Origin: Pimelobacter simplex
Lineage (GTDB): Bacteria; Actinomycetota; Actinomycetes; Propionibacteriales; Nocardioidaceae
Assembly: GCA_016803235.1 (NCBI GenBank)
Contig: JADCLI010000026.1
Span: forward strand, 1-64,000
Reading direction: 5' to 3'
DNA: 64,000 bases
In this document: positions 59,430 through 64,000 of the stretch, piece by piece
Numbering within the stretch: position 1 is the stretch's first letter
How the letters are laid out: every line of letters starts with the position of its first letter
Translations under genes and position numbers: made by a program
The notes under the pieces: model-generated
Seen by the model: the letters and a program-made list of their open reading frames with translations, nothing else
What the model was told of the DNA's origin: nothing
Database searches by the model: none

Positions 59430-60548
59430 CTACTGGTCCTGGCGGAAGAGTCCCGGGTTGGTGGCGACGGCGCGGGCGAGCGTCGGCCGCACCGTGCGGT
59501 AGGCCTCCACGATCGGCGCCAGCTCGTCGGGCTCGGCGCCGTGCAGGATGACGGAGTGGCAGCCGAGCTCGAGCTCGCGGACGATGGTCGCGGCTGCCTG
59601 CGCCGAGGTCCCGTGGGCCGATGCGGCGAGCCACTCGTCGGGGACCAGCTCGGCGATCCGGTGGAGCGTCTCGGCGTCGGCCGACGCGTCGATGGCGCCC
59701 GCGGCGGCCGCGTCGACGTAGACCTGCGCCGTGCGCAGCCGTTCCCACGCGGCCGGGTCCCAGCCGTTGACCGCGACCAGGACGTCGCCGTACGCCTGCA
59801 GATAGGTGACCAGGCGGCCCACGCCCCGGCGTACCCGGTCGTCCTCGGACAGGCCGTCGGGCACCGTGGCGAGGCAGGACCAGATCCGGATCGCGTCGGG
59901 GTCGCGACCGGCCCGCTCGGCGCCGCGGCGCACGGCCTCGATCGAGGAGCGGGTGGCCTGCTCTCCGAAGAAGGTGTGCATGATGACGAAGTCGCAGGTC
60001 TCCCCCGCCAGCTCCATCGTCCGCGGGCCGACGGCGACCAGGCCGAGCGGCGGTCCCTCGCCGAGGCCGCTCTGGTTGTGCACGACCGGCCAGGACCCGG
60101 CCGGGCCGTCGTGGTCGAGCGCGTAGCCGTCGCGCCAGACCCGGCGGAGCAGGCCGAGGAAGTCGCGCAGCCCGGCCTCGGTGACGACCGGCAGGCCGAT
60201 GGCCTTCCAGTGCTGGGCGGCGCCGCGGCCGAACGCCATCGCGTAGCGGCCCTCGGTCATCTGGTGCAGGGTCGAGCCGAGGGTGGCGGTGATCATCGGG
60301 TGCCGGGTGTGGTGGTTGATCGCGGCGCTCGCGATCCCCAGCGACGGTGCGCGACCGGCCACGCCGCCGGCCAGCGAGCCGGCCTCCTTGACCGTGAACC
60401 GCTCGCTGATGTGGCAGGACCCGAGTCCGAGCCGCTCGGCGGCGGTGGCCTCCGGGAACAGGACCCGGGCGTCCGCCGGGTGGTGGGTCACCGCGTAGTA
60501 GCCCAGCTCGTCCAGCTGTTCGGGTCGCTGGTCCGGGGTGCTCGTCAT
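59430..60548 (-). CDS. LLM-class (TIGR03857-like) flavin/F420-dependent oxidoreductase
   Basis: A 372-aa luciferase-fold protein: LGYYAVTHHPADARVLFPEATAAERLGLGSCHISERF at the N-terminus, ITATLGSTLHQMTEGRYAMAFGRGA, LVAVGPRTMELAGETCDFVI. It resembles F420-dependent oxidoreductases. It diverges from the TetR gene, and the shared operator overlaps its -10 box (CAGATT, 5 nt before the ATG), so the TetR protein very likely represses it. The likely trigger is a small hydrophobic compound. Confidence 0.82.
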   Translation of the reverse strand: MTSTPDQRPEQLDELGYYAVTHHPADARVLFPEATAAERLGLGSCHISERFTVKEAGSLAGGVAGRAPSLGIASAAINHHTRHPMITATLGSTLHQMTEGRYAMAFGRGAAQHWKAIGLPVVTEAGLRDFLGLLRRVWRDGYALDHDGPAGSWPVVHNQSGLGEGPPLGLVAVGPRTMELAGETCDFVIMHTFFGEQATRSSIEAVRRGAERAGRDPDAIRIWSCLATVPDGLSEDDRVRRGVGRLVTYLQAYGDVLVAVNGWDPAAWERLRTAQVYVDAAAAGAIDASADAETLHRIAELVPDEWLAASAHGTSAQAAATIVRELELGCHSVILHGAEPDELAPIVEAYRTVRPTLARAVATNPGLFRQDQ

Positions 60549-60553
60549 GGCGT

Positions 60554-60575
60554 AATCTGAGCAAGTGATCAGATT
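60554..60575. promoter_or_regulatory. TetR-type operator in the divergent promoter
   Basis: The inverted repeat AATCTGA-(8 nt)-TCAGATT is perfect over 7-bp arms. One arm contains the -10 hexamer of the LLM gene (CAGATT on the minus strand) and the other a CAGATT for the TetR gene, so a bound dimer would close both promoters. Confidence 0.65.
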
Positions 60576-60593
60576 GCTGTCAAGGATCCCGGG

Positions 60594-61247
60594 ATGACGG
60601 CGGGATCGAGGCGGCCGGGCCCGCGGACCGACGTCGACGTCCGGGCGCGGCTGCTCGACACCGCCGAGGCCCTGTTCGCTGCCAACGGCGTCGGCACCGA
60701 CTCGCTGCGCGCGATCGGGCGCGCCGCCGGGGTGTCCTCGGCCGGGGTGCTCTACCACTTCCCGCAGCGCCAGGACCTGGTCGACGCGGTCGTCGCCCGC
60801 CGCGGCGAGCCGCTCACCCGCAGCACCCGTACGGCGCTCGAGGTCCTCGTCGAGCGTGCCGAGCCGGCCACGACGCGCGAGGTCGTCGACGCCGTGCTGC
60901 TCCCGATGGTCGCGATGATCGCGGCCGAGCCGCAGGCCGGCCTGGCCTGGATGAAGCTGGTGACCCAGCTGGCCCACCACCGCGCCGTGGCCTGGGCCGA
61001 CGTCGACGACGGCGGGCCGAGCACGTCGGAGCTGTTCCACGCCGCAGCCGTGCGCGCGCTGCCCGACTACGAGAGCACGGCGGTGCGGTTCCGCCTCGGC
61101 ATCGCGATGTTCTCGATGCTCGGCTCGCTGGCCGGCGCCGACCAGGGCAAGCCCGAGGGCAAGATCGGGCCGGCCGGGCTGGACCCGGTCTTCGTCGAGG
61201 AGCTGGCTCGCTTCACCGCGTCCGGGTTGGCTGCCGACGGCACCTGA
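60594..61247 (+). CDS. TetR-family transcriptional regulator
   Basis: A 217-aa regulator with the TetR HTH: VRARLLDTAEALFAANGVGTDSLRAIGRAAGVSSAGVLYHFPQRQDLVDAVV (read in parts). The C-terminal ligand domain is helical, with no recognisable subfamily. An AAGGA site precedes the ATG. It is divergent from the LLM oxidoreductase and very likely autoregulates through the 22-bp operator between them. Confidence 0.87.
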   Translation: MTAGSRRPGPRTDVDVRARLLDTAEALFAANGVGTDSLRAIGRAAGVSSAGVLYHFPQRQDLVDAVVARRGEPLTRSTRTALEVLVERAEPATTREVVDAVLLPMVAMIAAEPQAGLAWMKLVTQLAHHRAVAWADVDDGGPSTSELFHAAAVRALPDYESTAVRFRLGIAMFSMLGSLAGADQGKPEGKIGPAGLDPVFVEELARFTASGLAADGT

Positions 61248-61260
61248 GGCAGGAGGGCGC

Positions 61261-63015
61261 TCAGTCCTCGCCCTGCATCCTCGCCCACCTGGCCCGCAGC
61301 GCGCCCACCCGGTGCGCGTTGCCCCGCAGGTCGGCGTACCGCTCGCCGTGGGCCCACAGCAGTGCGTCGTCGAGGCGGCGGACCGCGCCGGGCGGGTAGC
61401 GGTACCCCATCCGCTCGCGCAGCGCGTCCTCGTCGACCGAGCGCAGCGTGTCGCCGAGGGCGGCGAGCGAGGTGATGCCGAGCTCGAGGAGGAGTGCGGA
61501 GATCCAGGCGTAGTGGTCGGTGCGCGACCAGCCGGCGTCGGCGTACTGGCCGGCGAGGAAGGCGGCCAGCTCGCGCGGGCTGATCCGCGGGTCGTCCTCG
61601 TCGAGGGCCTCCTCGGCGCCGGCGGGCGGGCCGACCGGTCCCTGCAGCAGGTCGCGGATCGTGGAGAACTCGCGGTCGGCCAGCTCGAGCAGCCCGGCAG
61701 CCAGGGTGAAGCGGCGGTCGAGCTCGAGGACGTGCTCGGGTGGGACCGTGCCCTTGTAGCGGATGTCGTGCTCGAACTCGGCCCACGCGTGCTGGAGGAC
61801 GGTGCGGATCTGGATGGCGGCCTGGTGCCCCTGCAGCGGGCCGTCGGCCCCGGGCTCGAGGCCGACGAGCAGGTGCCGGCTGGAGTAGCCGAACCGGCCC
61901 TCGCTGGCGGTCTCCTGGCCGAGGTCGCGGTCGTCGTGCACGACCACCTGGTCGTCGAGCAGGTCGACCACGGCCTGCACGTCGCTGTGCACGTAGGTGA
62001 TCACGCGGACGCCGACCTGGTCGGTGATCTCGTGCAGCGGGTCGGTGTACAACGCGCGGCCGTCGACCGTGCGGGCGGCCTTCGCGGCGAAGGACGAGAC
62101 CGACTTGGTGCGCCCGGTGACGGTCAGGTAGTTGATGCCGGCCTCGTCGAGGATCGAGGTCACCAGCGCCACGAAGCCCTCGGTGACCGGACGCAGGCCG
62201 GGCTGCAGCTCGGCGTAGCGGCGCACGGCCGAGCCGACGTCGAGCGGCGGCGAGCCGCGCCGCGTGCGCGGGGTGGGCTCGAGGTCGGCGGGCAGGGTGG
62301 GGGTCACGATGTACCCGGTCTGCAGGTCGCCGTACGTCGTGGTGTGCTCGGGACTCCGCTCGGCGAACAGCCCGACGTAGGCGCACACCACGGCGTCGAC
62401 CTGGTCCTCGACGACACGCAGCTCGCTCTTGCGGGTCGCCGTCTCGGCGGCTGCGCGCAGCTCCCGCCAGGCCGGGAGCGCGGCGACGTGCAGCGACGGC
62501 TCGGCGGCCGCCAGGCCCTCGACCAGGCCGATCAGCACGACCAGCTCGGCCCGCAGCTGCTCGAGGTCGCGACCGGCCTTGTCCTTGTACTTCAGGGTCC
62601 GCCCGAGCCGGAACAGCGCGACCGTCGCCGGGTGCGGGTAGACCTCGATCGCCCGGCGCGGCCGGCGCGAGCGCGGGTTGATGTCCAGCCCGAGCCGGGC
62701 CGCCACCCGCGCTGCTCGCGGCTGCTCACGGAACTCCGGCTTGGCCCGGTTCGACGGGTGGGCGCCCGCGTCGAAGCGGGCGAAGTCCCTGTTGAGCGCC
62801 GCCTCGGCCGGCCGGTTGCCCGTGGCGTTGGGCACGACGATCGGCGCGTCGATCGCGACCAGGCAGTCCCCCTCGACGTACGGCGCCAGCGCGGCCACGA
62901 TCTCGTCGTCGGACTGGACCGCGGCGACCGCGACGAGAGTGCCGTCGCCGTCGACGACCGCGAGCCCGGTGGGCCTGCGGTCACCCCAGGCGAGGTCGAT
63001 CCCGACGAAGTGCAT
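61261..63015 (-). CDS. DUF429-RelA/SpoT synthetase fusion protein
   Basis: A 584-aa two-domain protein. Residues 1 to about 240 are DUF429, an RNase H-like predicted nuclease fold: VGIDLAWGDRRPTGLAVVDGDG, CLVAIDAPIVVPNATGNRPAEA, RAIEVYPHPATVALF, DQVDAVVCAYVGLFAER. Residues about 275-450 are a (p)ppGpp-synthetase domain: LTVTGRTKSVSSFAAKAAR (ATP-binding RxKxxxS), ITDQVGVRVITYV (DxxGxRxI, metal), GRFGYSSRHLLVG (G-loop Tyr/His) and IQIRTVLQHAWAEFEHDIRYK, written here as IQIRTVLQHAW and AEFEHDIRYK. No HD hydrolase, TGS or ACT domain is present, so it is a small-alarmone-synthetase type. The C-terminus (450-584) is helical and unassigned. ATG 63015 is leaderless. Both catalytic cores look intact. 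Confidence 0.85.
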   Translation of the reverse strand: MHFVGIDLAWGDRRPTGLAVVDGDGTLVAVAAVQSDDEIVAALAPYVEGDCLVAIDAPIVVPNATGNRPAEAALNRDFARFDAGAHPSNRAKPEFREQPRAARVAARLGLDINPRSRRPRRAIEVYPHPATVALFRLGRTLKYKDKAGRDLEQLRAELVVLIGLVEGLAAAEPSLHVAALPAWRELRAAAETATRKSELRVVEDQVDAVVCAYVGLFAERSPEHTTTYGDLQTGYIVTPTLPADLEPTPRTRRGSPPLDVGSAVRRYAELQPGLRPVTEGFVALVTSILDEAGINYLTVTGRTKSVSSFAAKAARTVDGRALYTDPLHEITDQVGVRVITYVHSDVQAVVDLLDDQVVVHDDRDLGQETASEGRFGYSSRHLLVGLEPGADGPLQGHQAAIQIRTVLQHAWAEFEHDIRYKGTVPPEHVLELDRRFTLAAGLLELADREFSTIRDLLQGPVGPPAGAEEALDEDDPRISPRELAAFLAGQYADAGWSRTDHYAWISALLLELGITSLAALGDTLRSVDEDALRERMGYRYPPGAVRRLDDALLWAHGERYADLRGNAHRVGALRARWARMQGED

Positions 63016-63021
63016 GCGGGG

Positions 63022-63027
63022 ACCCTA
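63022..63027 (-). promoter_or_regulatory. Leaderless -10 box of the DUF429-RelA/SpoT gene
   Basis: On the minus strand TAGGGT is followed by 6 nt and the ATG at 63015; no ribosome-binding site lies between. Confidence 0.45.
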
Positions 63028-63087
63028 TCGACCTCGGGTTCGCGCGTTCGTTCGGTGAACGGGAGGTGAACGTGACACCATGCCGCG

Positions 63088-63645
63088 ATGAACACGCCCC
63101 CGGTCGCGCTCTGGCGCCTCCTCGTCGCGGCCAGCGCCGCGACCGGAGTGGTCCTCGCCGCCCGGGAGTACGACGTGTGGTGGACCGCGCTGTCCCAGCT
63201 CTCCAACCTGGCGGTGGCCGTCTGCTTCCTGGCCCTGGCCGTCCACGAGCCACGCTCCCCCTGGCTGCGCGGCGCGTTGACCACCCTGATGGTGCTCGTC
63301 GGCCTGGCCTACGTGCCGATGCAGAACGGCAACCTGTGGCAGGCCTGGTCGCTGCTCGAGCACGTCGTGACGCCGGCGCTGGTCGTGCTCGACTTCGTGC
63401 TGGTGGGCCGCAACCACCACGCTGTGCGCTGGTGGCACCCGCTCTCGTGGCTGGTGCCGCCGACGGCGTACCTGCTCTGGTACGTCGGCGACGACCTCGC
63501 CGTCTACGCGGCCCTCGACGCGGCCCACCCGGCGCAGTTCGGCCAGCGGATCGGGGTCCTGCTGGGACTGCTGCTGGCGACCGGCTTCGCGCTCTACGCC
63601 CTCGGCCGGCGACGGGTGCCGACCGCGGACCTGACGAACGCCTGA
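63088..63645 (+). CDS. Pr6Pr-family membrane protein
   Basis: A 185-aa protein with about six transmembrane helices and the family's in-membrane motifs (FLALAVHEPRSP, AWSLLEHVVTPALVVLDFVL, RWWHPLSWLVPPTAYLLWY). It fits the Pr6Pr/FAR-17a-AIG1-like group, which includes predicted membrane hydrolases. It diverges from the DUF429 fusion gene. The 3' end overlaps the convergent LysR-type gene by 52 nt. Confidence 0.78.
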   Translation: MNTPPVALWRLLVAASAATGVVLAAREYDVWWTALSQLSNLAVAVCFLALAVHEPRSPWLRGALTTLMVLVGLAYVPMQNGNLWQAWSLLEHVVTPALVVLDFVLVGRNHHAVRWWHPLSWLVPPTAYLLWYVGDDLAVYAALDAAHPAQFGQRIGVLLGLLLATGFALYALGRRRVPTADLTNA

Positions 63646-64000
63646 GCCCGCGCGGTCAGCCGGACGTCCTTCATGGAGGCGACCACGACCTCCAGCGGCT
63701 CGACCGGGTCGGCTATCTCGAGGGTGACGACCTCGGCGCCGTCGTAGGTCGTGTCGCTCGCGGGCCGCTGGTTGAGCACCGACCAGCCCTGCCCGTTGGC
63801 GACCATCGCGCGCACGGTCTCGAAGCCGGAGGTCCGGTGCCGCACGGTCGGGCGCACGCCCACCGACGCGACCAGGCGCTCGAGGTACTGCCGGCTGTGC
63901 GGCAGGTCGAGCAGCACCATCGGCTCGTCGGCGAGCTCCTCGAGCGAGACCCTCTTGCGGCGGGCCAGGCGGTGGTGGCGTGGGAGCAGGACGTACGGCG
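63594..64000 (-). CDS. LysR-type substrate-binding domain, 3' part
   Basis: The frame enters from the right edge of the window, so the N-terminal HTH is not visible. The 134 residues present form the second half of a LysR effector domain: YVLLPRHHRLARRKRVSLEELADEPMVLLDLPHS, FETVRAMVANGQGWSVLNQRP. It overlaps the convergent Pr6Pr gene by 52 nt. The regulated genes lie outside the window. Confidence 0.75.
   Translation of the reverse strand, partial: PYVLLPRHHRLARRKRVSLEELADEPMVLLDLPHSRQYLERLVASVGVRPTVRHRTSGFETVRAMVANGQGWSVLNQRPASDTTYDGAEVVTLEIADPVEPLEVVVASMKDVRLTARAQAFVRSAVGTRRRPRA

Noticed and set aside
1..64000. tRNA, rRNA or CRISPR array
   Set aside because: No cloverleaf-like segments, rRNA motifs or regularly spaced repeats were found on reading either strand. 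A covariance-model scan was not possible here.

Overview
High-GC actinobacterial chromosome. Gene content and order suggest a Nocardioides-like member of the Nocardioidaceae; this is inferred from protein character and synteny, since the window has no rRNA or tRNA. No CRISPR array was seen. Many genes lack a Shine-Dalgarno sequence and start 5-7 nt after a TAnnnT-like or CAGAAT-like -10 box, pointing to widespread leaderless transcription. I used this to choose several starts.

Layout. (1) 1-12055: a conserved lipoate/nitrogen block: E2 acyltransferase (partial), SDR39U1-type epimerase, lipB, lipA, DUF4191, RDD protein and two unrelated glutamine synthetases (type III, then type I). Each synthetase has its own four-half-site GlnR-like box. 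A lipoprotein, a secreted PKD-like protein and a DUF222-HNH nuclease sit inside the block. (2) 12056-15580: a low-GC insert at the 3' end of glnA, bounded by a 16-bp near-perfect direct repeat of the glnA terminus. It carries a membrane-anchored DEDDh exonuclease and an AbiE-like antitoxin/nucleotidyltransferase pair; the likely original glnA terminator lies just beyond the right repeat. (3) About 15.66-17.1 kb: an IS110-family element whose transposase has one in-frame stop, with a noncoding left end where a bridge RNA would be expected. (4) 17.3-40.7 kb: catabolic region. An AraC regulator, a hydrolase and a RibD-C reductase are followed by an aromatic or N-heterocycle cluster: SDR, FMO-like monooxygenase, FAD oxidoreductase, FAH hydrolase, RidA, cupin, thioesterases, aryl-CoA ligase, fused aryl-CoA monooxygenase/old-yellow-enzyme reductase, PaaX regulator, two-component flavin monooxygenase, cyclase-type hydrolase and a large indolepyruvate:ferredoxin-oxidoreductase-like pair. 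Two AraC regulators and a shared CCGGATAG motif link its promoters. My working model is isatin/indole-type catabolism through isatinate to 2-aminobenzoyl-CoA. (5) 40.7-53 kb: mixed chromosomal genes including an M28 peptidase/lipase pair, a two-unit Lrp regulator, MFS transporter, FAD oxidase/cupin, vanadium haloperoxidase, PlsC, hemerythrin and an F420-type oxidoreductase. (6) 53-58.6 kb: an oxamate carbamoyltransferase-type cluster (carbamate kinase divergent from allH-ankyrin-allF-allG) with a palindromic operator. (7) 58.7-64 kb: spermidine-synthase-like protein, luciferase-like monooxygenase divergent from a TetR gene, a DUF429-RelA/SpoT fusion, a Pr6Pr membrane protein and a truncated LysR gene.

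The strongest candidates for new biology are the DUF429-(p)ppGpp-synthetase fusion, the aryl-CoA/isatin-like cluster, the glnA-targeted insert, and the ankyrin protein inside the oxamate carbamoyltransferase operon.
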